The notes: generated by a model not told the origin, from the sequence alone. Counted from the first letter of the stretch, positions 35,101 to 47,019 are shown. The stretch: DNA of 64,000 nucleotides from Allium sativum (GCA_030737875.1 CM060925.1:485890514-485954513), one strand, 5' to 3'. Program-made: numbers and translations.

Positions 35101-37573
35101 AAATGGAATTAATTTTATTATTTAATTTAAAGGGAAAATGAATTAAAAATGGTTAACGAGATAATCATGTTTAGAGTTGACTAAATTGACCATTTGTTTT
35201 CTAATTGGAATAAATTATTATTTTAGTTGTTTGAAATAATCTAATCAAGGTGTTTATAATATATCTGTTTAATTTCTATAAGATTATAAAAAGGGGATTT
35301 ACTATTAGTTAACTACTAATGCGGTAATGATTGAAGTAATTATTGTATAATAATTTAGAAATTTCTTTAATTTGAAATTCATTTAAAAGAAAATCGAAGT
35401 TGAAGAGAAATCCAATTTGATTGGTGGAAAAAGTTTATGCACAGGTTTTATTTTAAACCTGAGTTCTATAACGAAATGATAAGGATAAAATTTTAAGCGA
35501 ACATGGCAGCATAAAATAAATATTACATATTATTTAAATTAAGTAAAAGAAAATTCATATAAAAGAGTTTGGTGCTAAACCAGAGTTATATAAAAGAGTT
35601 GAAGTGGTAAATCGTTAATTTTGTATTAACGTTACTTAACAACGGGATAAAGTAGAAGTGGGAAATTGAAATGAGATTTCCAAAGTGAAATATAGTTGAG
35701 TGGATTTGTAAAGGGATTGATAAAAGTGAAATATTTGATTACAACTCGTATCCTCACTGAGGTATGAACGTTGTTGATCAAGGTCTGAGAGGTAAGTAAA
35801 ATACCCCAACTTGAACGACTTCAGGATTACCTGAGGATAATATTAGTTGAAATGGTAAAAGAGGTTAATGAAATTTATTATTTCATTAGAGAATTATTTT
35901 CCGTAACGTTGTTTTAGTGAATTATTTTCCAAGTGAAAATAGAATTTGAATATGATAAGATTTTTCCTAGGTATTAAAAGAGAATTTGTTTTAAGAAGTA
36001 TCTCATGTTGAATGAGAAAGCGAGAAAACAATATTTATAATATCGAAAGGTTTTAGAGTTTAAATTTACAATTTTGTTTTAATTAAAGGCCAAGTGGTGC
36101 TGAATATCGAACCAGCGAATCCATTGGATTGTCATGATTGAAACACTGATTATTTTGATAGTTAAATCACCGACTATCAAATCTGTCCAACACGACTGTT
36201 GGTACGGAAAGAACGGGGTCGAATTCATATTCGAAAATCATTCCGACCAACAAATATGTGAAGATATCAGAAGACGTTCAAGATGGAGCATTGAAGGTCG
36301 TGGATCTTCATAAGCGGAAGGATTACCAATAATCACTGGTTTAGCGGCCCGAGATAGAATGTGATTCTGTCGTAGTTGAAATCTACGGGTTGCAAGGACT
36401 TCTCGCTACTGATCCATGGGGTGATTCCTATATGAGATGCAGTAGGTGAGTACCTTCGGTTCATCCTGTTCCTGGATGACTTGTATGGACGGATGTCTGA
36501 CAGAGTATTTCCAAAAGAATTATGTACATTTATTTCTTCAAACGTACCATAGTTGGTGGCGGAGGACGACGGTTCTCTTAGCTTAACCACTAGAGTATTT
36601 TTGTGGACGTTAATTAGTGATATCTGGCGGATCTGACGATGTGGCATTCAAAGTGAATGGTGGCCAAGTGTTGTAAAGGAAATTCTAACCTCAAGCCTCA
36701 CAGCCGGGAAATGACAAAAATCGGGCAGGCAGCATGGCTATGTGGGTCGCTCCCATTAGGGTGTATAATCACCTATCTAGAGAAAATCCTATTGTTTCTT
36801 AAATCTATTTCGATGTTGTCCCTTTTCAGGAAATGGTGTTTTGAGCCCAACCGTTGGTGATATACATTCGATACACTCAAGCGAAATGAGTGGTCGGTCA
36901 TGTGAGGGCCGGGTTGCAAGACGTTCTTGTTGAACCTAGTGTATTCGCCTCTAGAGATACAGTATCGGCAGGTGGTCCCATACCTTGTCAAGGTCGGAAT
37001 CCAATCTCCAATAAGCGCCCGCGGTTTTGATTGTATACTATATATGTGGAGCGTGAGATGCAAGCGTTCCACTAGATTGATATTTACTTGTATTTAGACA
37101 TTATTATAATATCAAAAAAGATATTGATTTCAAAATGTTTTGGGTTTTCGTAAGGTAAAAACCGTCCGTGTTATGTGTGGATTTGGTCTTACGATTATCC
37201 TTTTCTTTCGAAAATATTTTGACTTTAAAAATCAAGTTGTGTGCTACCCTTAATACTATGCGAGATTTTCTCACTCTGGTTCACCAGACTGACCCGGTGT
37301 TTTGTAAATGCTCGGGTTAGCCCGGGGTGTACAGGTTCAGGTTATCGAATGCTGTGAAGTCCAGAGATGAGCTGGAGATGTTCAGACGTATGATATTATA
37401 TAACTACTATTCTGCTGTGTGTTGTATATGGAAACAGGTTATTATAACTGTCACATTGTGTGATGTACTTTGATATTTTAAGTATTTCGAAAGCTCTCAA
37501 TAAAGTTTTATTTCTGTATTATATTTTGTTCCGCTGCGATGTGATACTCTGTGTTGTGTTGTTTCTTGTTCTT
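32193..37573 (+). repeat. Element E 3' LTR, truncated
   Basis: This matches 25273 to about 30840. It lacks about 190 bp near 35893 and the last 150 bp of the LTR. The break near 37573 joins TTTCTTGTTCTT of E to reverse-oriented A-type LTR sequence. Confidence 0.92.
33567..33574 (+). promoter_or_regulatory. TATA box of element E 3' LTR
   Basis: TATATAAA, the copy of the 26648 site. Confidence 0.55.
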
Positions 37574-39390
37574 CTGTCATGTATAATTGCTCTGCACCTC
37601 TCGTACTAGTATCCCAACCCGCGTCATGTGTTAACTATGAATGTCCCTTGCCCAACATCATGTAATGGTCCATGTCAACCTAATATACAGCATATGTAGG
37701 TTTTTCCAACTCGTATGTTTCTTTCCATGTATAAGTTCAGTCCTTTGCCGTAGGCCGTACGGGCTTTCCCATGTAAATCTATACCACCTCAACGTAGTAC
37801 CATTTTATCCTTGAAGTCGTTTTGGACTGCTACCCTTGATCTGGTTATGTTTTCTTACCATGAACTATTGCGTGTTCACTTAGGATTTATGCCACCTAGG
37901 ACCACTAGAGATTATGCTACCTAATGAACGTTTTCATGTCTCGGTTTGGGTTCAGGCCACCTAGGGCCACTAGGGATTATGCCACTCGTCAACCGCGCCC
38001 TTTATCCCACGTATGTACCGTGAATCGTTTTCCATGTCTAGACGCACATGTATCTCAATGTGGCAGCCGAGTTCCGTGCCAGGGCAAATCAAGAAATACG
38101 GAACTCGGTCTGGAGCTTTAAGTCGTCTGCTGATGCAGATATCAAGGTCTGTTTTTGTATCCGTGGCTATGGTCCCACGTGAACCCTCCCTCAACTACTG
38201 AAAGACAATCCAAGAAAAATCATGTATGAGAACTACATCCCGGCCCCACTATAGCCCCACTTTCCTATGGGCCAACCTCACCCATGACTCGATAGCAAGA
38301 ACATGGTTTGTTGGGAGTTCTCTGCCTTTCCGTTCGCGCACGATTGACTAAAGATGGTAGGTAGTCGGCGACGTGCTATCCAGGGCAAAAACAAGTATCG
38401 TCGACTCCACGCTAATCCATCCCAGTCTTTAGGTCGCTCGCATAGCAACCAAGGCATACCCTTGGCTCTTCTACCACAGACCTTAACCTCTGTGAGGCAA
38501 GGTTTCATGGACCATCTGCCAATTCACAGAGGGATACCAAGAGTACCCTCACGTCCCCCGAAGCTAGCGCTTCGTCACCCAGCTTGCTGGAGCTTTTTAT
38601 CCAAGTCAGATAAGTTGCTCCTCCTCGTATACTAAGCGATGACCTACCGTATCAGGTTACTCATCTATTTATGAACTAGTCCCATGTCCTTGGCTAAGAA
38701 TTATTACTTAGTTATCCTTAACTAAGGTTTACCACTTAGCTTCTTTTCCCGTTATCCTTGTTAATCCCGGCTTTCCACCTAGTCCCTAGAACTAGGGTTT
38801 TGTCTAATGGGTTAAGTATTGTCGTTTAAGTTCATGACTTAACCTGCCTACGAATCATGTCAAGATTTGGCTAAGTATACAAGTCCAAGACCTAGCCCTA
38901 CAAGTCGGTTAAGTATACCAGGAAGCTCATGACTTAACCCTATTCAATCATCAAGTCAAATTGGTTAAGTACTTGTTTATCTTAACCCTATCAGATTATC
39001 GTGTTAGATTGATTAAGCCTAGATTATCTTAATCCCATCAGATTATCGAGTCGGATTGGTTAAGTATGGGTTAGCTTAACCCCATCCACTAATCGTATTA
39101 CAATGGTTAAGTATATTTAAAAGGTCTTGTGACTTAACCCTATCAGGTCCGCATATTAGATTGGTTAAGTATAGGTTACTTAACCTCATCAAATCATCAT
39201 GTATAATTGGTTAAGTATAAGTTACTTAATCCCCATTAAATTATCATGTTAAGTTGGTTAAGTATTGGTCACTTAACCTCATTGAATTACCAAGTTTAGA
39301 TTGGTTAAGTGTTTAACTTAACCCCGTTGAATTACCGTGTTTAGATTAGTTAAGTGTAGGTTACTTATACTTAACCTCATTGAATTACCC
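37574..39390 (-). repeat. Fragment F: reverse-oriented A-type LTR piece
   Basis: The reverse complement matches roughly 600-2310 of element A, including the conserved stem-loop (38067-38108) and several hairpin units. Divergence is higher than between the two A LTRs, so it comes from an older or different copy. It is truncated at both ends, with no LTR terminus, primer site or purine tract. Confidence 0.88.
38067..38108 (-). other. Conserved stem-loop in fragment F
   Basis: CCGAGTTCCGT at 38067-38077 pairs exactly with ACGGAACTCGG at 38098-38108. The stem is intact although the surrounding sequence is more diverged than in A. Confidence 0.72.
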
Positions 39391-39684
39391 TGTTTAAAAA
39401 CATAAAGCCACATGCAAACAATGGATATCCTTAATTTCCCATCTTGGCTTCCACTTACTACACATCCAACCAATCAACAAACCACTAAAACTATAATTCG
39501 CATTCAAAAAACTCCAGTCAACAAGAACAACACCTCCCAAAGACATGAAAGAAAAGTTATCAAGGCATGAAATTTTGGTTTCTTGAATAAAGACAACCTG
39601 AGGGCTCAAAGATAATAGATTTTCTAACCCTAAGGCGTTTTTTGGGAAGCCTAAACCACGAAGATTCCAACAAACAATAATCAT
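39391..39684 (-). pseudogene. Element D: LINE ORF2 N-terminus (AP endonuclease), truncated
   Basis: L1 ORF2 begins with an apurinic-type endonuclease that nicks the target. The minus-strand frame starts at 39684 with MIIVCWNLRGLGFPKNALGL and continues with VVFIQETK, the standard plant L1 endonuclease opening, including the metal-binding Asn and Glu of WNxRG and QETK. It stops after about 96 residues, where fragment F begins. The rest of ORF2 is at 22839-25198. Confidence 0.87.
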
Positions 39685-41207
39685 TTAATCAAATTATCTC
39701 TTTTTTATTCCTTCTTTTTAAATTCAGTAATATAAACTTTAAAATTATTGAACGCTAAACCAGAATTAGAAGCTAAAGCATATAGTTGACCATGGAATAA
39801 TCAATTAAGAAAAGAAGGAATGAAAACACTAACTTCCCATGGATGATCAGTGTTTGAACTACTCGTAGCATTTCTATAAGCATTACCACCCCCATATGGC
39901 TTAGCCACTCTTTCGCCCTTTCTAGAATCCACTGAGAACGTCACATAGAGCAACATCAGATCTAGCTTGATCCTTCCCTACTCAGCTCTAAGACTTTCAT
40001 TGACGTCACTAAGCACTGCAATAGTGCCACAACCGTCTCCAACTTCCACTACATCCCCACATCCACAGAAGAATGCACAACCTTCTCAGCATCTGTTGCA
40101 ATGTGCACATCATCCGACAAAACAACAAATGGATTGGAGGAGGTACCATTAGCTTCTATATTAATAGAATCATCCATGTTTTTCATGCATCTCTTAGGTT
40201 TCCAGGCCTTTAGAGTCCAATCTAAAACCTTACGTAATACCAAATTTTTGAATTTCAAAGGATTCGGCAAAGCATTGGGATCACCTTCAAACCTGTTCAC
40301 TTCAATTTCATGATAAACACCTTTAGTATAAAGTTTGAACATGGATGGAAAATGATCAGGAATGGGAACCTCTAACTCCACCCAAAGATAAGTGAGATCG
40401 GCTGTCCCCCCTCTCCCACCCCCCAATATATCATCCCGAATTCTTATCACATCTCCTACATTAATCCAAAGTCAACCTTACTATTTTAATATTCCTAGAA
40501 ACTAAAGGGGGTGCGATAAAGAAATCCATAAAGGCATCGCCTCTTTGGACTAGAAGAGCCAAAATGAAGATTCAATGGATGCAGACTAAGCATTCCTCTA
40601 TCAGTAATTAAAGAATACTCACCAAAGAAAAAAATTCCTTGGAAACTTAGACACAAAGTCATTGTTAGGACGCTTCACTTTCTAGTTCCAATCATAAATA
40701 TAATTGAACTCCTTCTTTAAGCTCTCCTCAATTTGATAAATCGTAAATTCACCTTTAAAAATTGAAATGGCGACCTAAGAACCGAATCTCCAAAGATTTC
40801 CTTTAGAAATGAATGGAGTAAGATGCACTTCATTTCCAAACATCATTTTTTCCTTCTACGTAATTCTCAAAGAACACTAAAAACCCTTATGACCTTTTTT
40901 CATTAAAGAAAATAATTGAATTTCTGCAGTCTTTAATCCAGTGGTTCGACTCTCCATATCGAAAATACATCTTATTTGATTTAGCATCTTGCACAGATCT
41001 GGTGTAAGATATGTCATTTCGAGATAATGATGGTTTCAGCATCTCGATAATTGGAGCAATATTTTTTAATATAATTTCTTTATCGGAAGGCACGTATGAC
41101 TTAGATGAATTATCAACTGAAGCACGCGACGAATTATACAATTCAAATTGGATGAAATTTTTAGCAAACACCTTGGATAATAGAAGAAGTGAACGCCATA
41201 AATTCTG
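39685..41207 (-). pseudogene. Element D: LINE ORF1 (nucleic-acid-binding Gag-like protein), broken
   Basis: Plant L1 ORF1 proteins bind element RNA and usually carry a CCHC zinc knuckle. Two minus-strand pieces remain. 41171-40887 contains MYFRYGESNHWIKDCRN, a knuckle with normal spacing in which the first two Cys are Tyr. 40450-40049 is a 133-residue piece containing LTYLWVELEVPIPDHFPSMF. The order, upstream of ORF2 on the same strand, fits L1. Several stops and frameshifts separate the pieces. The 5' end of the LINE is placed at 41207, next to the target duplication. Confidence 0.72.
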
Positions 41208-41220
41208 CTAATCTAACATT
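41208..41220. other. LINE target-site duplication, right copy
   Basis: CTAATCTAACATT, one mismatch from 22818-22830. It marks the 5' end of the LINE and shows that C was one continuous LTR before insertion. Confidence 0.75.
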
Positions 41221-41326
41221 CATATAATCTTAGAAATATAATTTGAATCCTTAAATTCAAATTCAGTCATTTTAATATTTAATTTCATTAAATATTCACG
41301 TATCAAAAATCTGGGTTGTTGCAATT
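41221..41326 (-). mobile_element. Element C: LTR 5' end, right part
   Basis: On the minus strand it reads TGCAACAACCCAGATTTTTG and on, a diverged form of the TGTAACGACCCGTGTTTTTC start of E. It joins across the LINE to 20578-22817. Confidence 0.6.
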
Positions 41327-42164
41327 CGATATTGTATTAACATATTTATCGAGTGGTCTATGAATGTTGATCGATAAGTAGGAAGCCACAGTGTCGAAAG
41401 CGATTTATAAGCATGATGAATCAACTAGTATTGCTTTGAATTAGGTAAATAAATAAAATTTACCTAGAAAATAATTTACATATAAAAAGAAATAATTTTC
41501 ATGATTTATATAGTAATCTATGATATGCTTATTTATTAGGAGACGAAAATATTTTATTACCAACGGTTATTGTTTGATTAATTAAACTCGCCATTTTACA
41601 AGCTTTTATTGTTTGCTTAAATGAAATACAAACACTACTCTAATTTAGTTTAATAATACATTCTATTAAGATGTTAAAATGAAATTTAATTCCAATAAGA
41701 AGTTACTTACTATAATAAATAAATGTACAAAAGTTCTTAAATGTTTTTACATATTTATAAGTACAACTTTTAAGTATGATTTGTACATAGAAAATGGTTA
41801 AAATTAAGAATTTGAGAAATTAAATCCCGATGCATTTGAAAATATATTTTTTTCAAAGATTTAACGAAAATAGTAATGGTATTATTGGGAGTGCATTGGA
41901 TTAAAGATATTTTAAAGGAATTTAAAGATATAAAAATCATCTAACCCATTTTTGATCAATCGAAAGCAATGCTAATGACGACTACAACATCATCAAATCA
42001 TCTAACCCATTTTTGATCAATCGAAAGCAATGCCAATGACGACTACAGCATCATCAATGTTCATTTTTGTGTTTAAAAGTGATGAATTACTACCACAGTA
42101 GTTGGTTTTGTTTTAAACAAAGTTTCTTTAAATTTTAAAAAGGAATTATTAGATACAAAAAGAC
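41327..42164. other. No gene recognised; AT-rich, with a 61-bp tandem duplication
   Basis: I see no coding signal. CTAACCCATTTTTGATCAAT begins at 41941 and again at 42002, a two-copy tandem repeat with a 61-bp period and three or so differences. Confidence 0.6.
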
Positions 42165-42420
42165 GACATTTATATTATTATTATTTTGAACAAAAAGGGT
42201 ACTTAATTACAACAGAAACAAGATACAAGACATTTGAGTTGGCTATAAAATATAACAAACTACCAAAACAAATACTATACAAATACGCCTAAAAGCCAAC
42301 TCAAACTGAACCATTCAAACAGTAAAAAAACAAGTCGTTATCATAAGATATACAAATATTTGACACAATACATGTGTAAAGGCTCGTAAATCCATACCAA
42401 TTTGAGAAGACTAATATTCT
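42165..42420 (-). repeat. Possible LINE 3' end remnant
   Basis: On the minus strand the segment ends in CTTGTATCTTGTTTCTGTTG, then TAATTAAGTACCC and an (ATA)n run. This resembles the 3' untranslated region and tail of plant LINEs, such as that of element D. It has no coding part. Confidence 0.35.
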
Positions 42421-43917
42421 ACTCATTCAACCCAAAGTGCACGAAAATAAAAATCTTTAATAGAAAGAAATAAGAGGATGAAAAAGATAAGGTAGAAATA
42501 ATAGAATACAAGAATAAGAAGAACACAACTGAACAGAATCCGAGTAAACACGAATCACAGCGGAACGAATAAAATATATTACATAACTTTGAAATACATT
42601 CTAAATTTGTATATACATACCATATCAGAGTATAACTCATATACATCACAGCGGAAATATTCTCTAAATAACTAATGGTGAAGTCTCCTGCTTCGAACTC
42701 CTCCAAAATGTATCTGTAAAAGCCTGAAACACTTGATTGCCCATAAAAATTTGGGCACCCAAGAGTTTAAGGAAAACACAACAAATAAACTCTAGGTCAG
42801 TCATGGGACTGGTGTGAGTAAACTCCAACCATATTATTTAACTTTGAAAATCCTTTTGAAACAAAAGGATAATAGTAAGACCAGTCCACACATAAACATT
42901 GACGGTTTTTACCTTACTATAACCCAAAATACTTTGATATCAAAACCCAGTGATATTATAATAATGTCTAATCAAGTAATATCCAAATAGCAGAACGCTT
43001 ACATCTCACGCTCCACATATATAATATAAAATCAAAAACCGCAGGGCGCTTACTGGAGATTGGATTCTAACAGACAAGGTTTAGGACCACCTTTCGATCA
43101 GTGTACTCTAGAGGGTATACACCGGGGTTCAACAAGAACGTCTTGCAACCCAACCATACATGACCGACCAGTCATTTAGCTTGAGTGTATCGAATATATT
43201 GTCACCCACGGTTGTTGACCATCCAACCATAATCCGAAGATACAGAAACGAAAAGAAGAACAAATATGATTTTTTCCTAAATCGGTGACAATACACCCTG
43301 CTTGGGTATGACCCAACTAGCCATGCTGCCCGCCCCATTTCTATCATTTCCCGGTTGTGAGGCTAGAGGCTACGTCTATCTTCAGAACATCCGATCACCA
43401 TTCACTTGAATGCCACATCATCAAACGCGTCAATTCACTAATCGATTTCCAAAAATATCATGGTATAAAAAGCTAAGAGGAATGATTTCCTCTGCCACTA
43501 GACGTGATAACTTTAAGAGATCAACCGTACATGATTTATTAGGTATACTTTGTCTAACACTCGTCCATACAAGTTGTCCTGGGACTGTACAAATAGAAAA
43601 CACCATTCTGGAACAGAACGACCCTAGCATTTCACTCCGTCTTCAAATGTCTTCAATATAATCTAATTCACAGCGCTTATGCCTATAGAAGTTGTTTTCA
43701 GATAATATATCCAACCGGTCTCTCCGTATTGACAACGATGGTCAAAACACTCCGATAGTCGGTTATTTAACTATCAAAGTAAAACAAACATCCGTTCAAA
43801 TTTACCCTAAGCGTCAAACAAATCCCTGGCCCTTTTATTTAACATTACTTTCCCAATTTTCCATATCTTCCCAGATATTTTCCAAAACCCGTTTAGCCCT
43901 TCATATTTCTTGGAAAA
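42421..43917 (-). mobile_element. Element G: diverged E-related LTR, minus strand, left part
   Basis: The reverse complement aligns with about 29600-30870 of E. Shared text includes the GGTCATGT...GGGTTGCAAGA block, CGCCC near GGTCGG-type sequence, and the string GTGGAGCGTGAGATG. An antisense open frame (43410-43661 on the plus strand) corresponds in position to the E antisense frame at 29911-29597. The LTR is interrupted by element H at 43918 and continues at 54970. No clear terminus is seen at the left end. Confidence 0.75.
43913..43917. other. Element H target-site duplication, left
   Basis: GAAAA, repeated at 54965-54969. Confidence 0.9.
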
Positions 43918-44169
43918 TGTAACAACCCGTATTTTCAATAACCTGTTATAACATAAATCGAGGCAGAATTTAATTCTAAAATCTGAATCAAGGGAAACGG
44001 GCTATGTCATTGCGTTCGTCTCGGAAAAATACGCGAAATAGAGTCCGAGTTTTCGAAAATCGGAGTCCGTATGACCCAGTTAAGGCCCATTGAAGTTTTC
44101 AGAAATTTCCATAGTAAAAACAGATTTAAATTTTAAATTAAAAACAAGGATTAGGGCTAACTGGCGTCA

Positions 44170-44187
44170 GGCGGGAAAACTCCCGCC
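44170..44187. promoter_or_regulatory. Inverted E2F-like motif pair in H 5' LTR
   Basis: GGCGGGAAAACTCCCGCC has 7-bp arms around AAAC. The 3' LTR copy (52295-52312) has one C to G change in the left arm. It occupies the same place as the A motif, just upstream of the GTCGAC array. Confidence 0.5.
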
Positions 44188-44198
44188 AGGACCCCCAT

Positions 44199-44260
44199 GT
44201 CGACAGGCATGTCGACAGGGGTCTTAGGGTGTCGACTGCCCTGTCGACAGCCCTATCGAC
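44199..44260. promoter_or_regulatory. GTCGAC palindrome array in H 5' LTR
   Basis: GTCGAC at 44199, 44211, 44231 and 44243, and ATCGAC at 44255. Spacing within groups is exactly 12 bp. In the 3' LTR (52324-52385) all five are GTCGAC. Confidence 0.7.
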
Positions 44261-44400
44261 ACGGGGTGGCCGGGCAGTTTTGCCTGGCGCACCATTTTGA
44301 TTTGGGCTTGGTTGTGTGGCTTGGTTCTAGAGAATTCCGAGATCTGACGGGCCTAAACTAACCTAGGGTTAATCCTAGGGCTAAAAACACTATAATCTTC

Positions 44401-44408
44401 TATAAATA
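44401..44408 (+). promoter_or_regulatory. TATA box of element H 5' LTR
   Basis: TATAAATA lies about 140 bp after the GTCGAC array; the 3' copy is at 52526. GTAAGC at 44732 is a donor-like site downstream. Confidence 0.65.
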
Positions 44409-44797
44409 AGCCCCTAATCCTACCCTAAAACCTCATTATTCATTCTAGCAACCAAACTATGTCAAAATGAATCCTCAAATGGCCTCCACCTAAAAACCCT
44501 AGCCTCCAACCTCTTCATAAATCATCCCTATGAAGGTTTTGATGTTCATACAAGCATTTCTAAGTTGTATGAATGATCATTAGCTTGCATACATCATCAA
44601 GTTGCAAGCTTTATTTGCTAAGCTAGAGTTTTTGGGATTTTTGGTTAATTGGAGCTTTGTTTTGGGTTTTTATATGCTTGCATAAAGGGCTTCTCAATCT
44701 TTATTAGTAGATTTGTGTCTTCATAATATTTGTAAGCCCTCTTACCTTCATTTTAGAAACTCTAAAGTTAATATGTGATGAAAGTTGGGATTTATAC

Positions 44798-45190
44798 ATG
44801 TTTAATAAGTTATGCATGCTTATGCGAGTTCACTATGCTATGTTATGCTTGTTTAATAAGTTATGCATGCTTATGAGAGTTCACTATGCTATGTTATGCA
44901 TGTTTAATAAGTTATGCATGCTTATGCGAGTTCACTATGCTATGATTTGCAAGTTTAACAAGTTATGCATGCTTATGCGAGTTCACTATGCTATGTTACA
45001 CATGTTTGATAAGTTATGCATGTTTATGCAAGTTCACTATGCCATGATTTGCAAGTTTAATAAGTTATGCATGTTTATGCAAGTTCACTATGCCATGATT
45101 TGCAAGTTTAACAAGTTATGTATGTTTATGCAAGTTCACTATGCTAAGTTATGCAAGTCCAACATGTTATGCATGTTTATTATGATATGT
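44798..45190 (+). repeat. 51-bp minisatellite in H 5' LTR
   Basis: Seven full copies and a partial copy of a 51-bp unit beginning ATGTTTAATAAGTTATGCAT. Because 51 is a multiple of three, the array reads as one open frame of 17-residue repeats (FNKLCMLMRVHYAML type). It is copied at 52923-53315. A protein product is unlikely; the many ATG codons would act as upstream starts. Confidence 0.88.
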
Positions 45191-46843
45191 AAGATTCCTC
45201 ATGTATGATTGTGCCAAGTTCCCTCTTTCTATCCTTTATGCGTTATAACGAATATGTAAGCGATAGAATGACGTTGGGGGGTTTGGGGTAAAACTTAAAA
45301 TACATGAAAATATGAGATTGGGAATTTACCTATTAAGTTAGGTCTACCCCTTGGGAATTTACCTATTAAGTTAGGTCTACCCAAGTATTTGTTAAACTTG
45401 TGATTATGTTTTTAAAATAAAGTGGACATGACACTTAGAAAACATAAGTGTGGCCAACTCGAGGTTGGGTTGAGTTTGTAGCATAAACCTACCCGGAACC
45501 GACCGGCTTAACTAGTGGCTACAAGCAATAGGACCCAATGTGAGTAGTTGGTCATGTTGCACGTGAAACCCGAGGTTAGACTAAGTTGTGGTGTAAACCT
45601 ACCCGGACCCGCCCGGCCTAACTAGTAACCACAACAAGGTCTAATGTGAGAGGTTGGGTGCATTAAATTAATTAATGCCTCATGATTAGGGTTAAGTCAT
45701 GGCCCACTAATACTTAACCAATTTTGGGGATACGAGGGATTAAATGGGGTTAAGTGGTGAACTGTTGGTTACACTTAACTAATTTAATCCATGATTAGTG
45801 AGGGGTTAAACCACACTTAACCCTCTTAGAAAACCCTAGCAACGTGGTCTGTTCTAGCAGTAATCCCAGTTTGGTATCATTCACAACCCTAGAGGCTAGG
45901 CTAGGGCGGGGCACGATTACTGGACTGATGTAAGCGACCAAAGCGGTGGCCGAGTGGTACAGCGGTGCGGGTCCAGGCGGGCTACGGACGTGCACGTAGT
46001 CCGGTGTTGGACAAACTCGAGGCACGGGTACCAGTAGGACTAGACTGTGCATTATTGCTTAAGTGTCCAGGGTTGACACCCGAGGGCTTGATACACCCGA
46101 AGGTGGGCCCAGCACAGTCTGACTACAACCATTTGTGGGCCGTATGGACACCAACACTCGACGTGTTAGGTTTATAGGGAGCCGATCGACTAGACCGTTG
46201 GGCTGGGCCTTGTATTAAGGTCACCTCATGTTATTGGGCCAAAGTTTGGGCTGAGGGATCGATACCTGTTATGTTAGTTTGCTAGTACACTGTGGTGCAA
46301 AGCTTAATCTTCTTTATGTGATGACACCTTTATCTATTGCCAGTATGTTCATCTCAGTTTCCATCATGATGTTAGCTTTATTAGTTTATAGACTGATCGT
46401 AGTAGGGCTTACCAGTCTTTTTGACTGACCTGTTTTCTTTCGCTTCTTTTCTTCCGTTTCCCCCCCAGGTTCTCAGGGAGGAAATAGTGGTGCTTAGCTT
46501 GGATCGCTTGCTTGTTTGCTGGATAGCTCATGTATGCCTGGACATTGAGCTCGCTATGGTTTATCATCTTTATTTTGGGGATAGCACTATGTATTACAGT
46601 ATTTCTGTTTATGATGTACTAGACATGTTTATTTTGGCAGTTGACTTTATGATGTACTAAGACTTGTTTTGAGATGGTTTGAGATATTCCGCTGTTTTAT
46701 TCTTACTTACTCGGTTTTACATATATTTATGTTCTTGTTCTGCCTTGCTATATATCATTATGCATGCTTACCCAGTTATAACGCCCCCCAGAAGCTAGTG
46801 CCCCCGAAAGAGCGACCCTAGCGGAGGTGGGGTGTTACAAATT

Positions 46844-46855
46844 TGGTATCAGAGC
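46844..46855 (+). other. Primer binding site of element H
   Basis: TGGTATCAGAGC lies four bases after the LTR end at 46839. Confidence 0.93.
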
Positions 46856-47019
46856 ATATGGTTTACAAGAAAGAACAAAAAGTTTTTAAAAGACTTTTGA
46901 AAAACTATTTTCAAAACAAGTATAAAGTATTTTCCAAAGAAAAGTCTAGTATTTTAAAAGGCTATTCCCCAAAAAGCCATTAGCGTTATCCTTCGTTCCT
47001 TTGACCTAATCTTATCTTA

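Larger units (their letters stand above)
25273..37573 (+). mobile_element. Element E: non-coding LTR element with ~5.7-kb LTRs and 1.2-kb interior
   Basis: The LTR TGTAACGACCCGTG...TTCGTTACA (25273-30989) repeats from 32193 to about 37573. The sequence between them is only 1203 bp, with a primer site at its start and a purine tract at its end. No gag or pol is present anywhere. The LTRs make up about 90 percent of the element, an extreme form of non-autonomous LTR element. The 3' LTR is cut off at about 37573 by fragment F, losing about 150 bp of its end. Confidence 0.9.
43918..46839 (+). repeat. Element H 5' LTR (2922 bp)
   Basis: TGTAACAACCCGTATTTTC...GGTGTTACA. It holds an inverted GGCGGGA pair, a GTCGAC array, a TATA box, a 51-bp minisatellite, a 33-bp tandem duplication (45318-45383), and the duplicated CCCGCCCGGC module shared with element A (about 45453-45675). 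Confidence 0.95.

Noticed and set aside
44798..45208. 136-residue repeat protein in H LTR
   Set aside because: It is a translation of a 51-bp minisatellite; there is no protein family match and it lies in an LTR.
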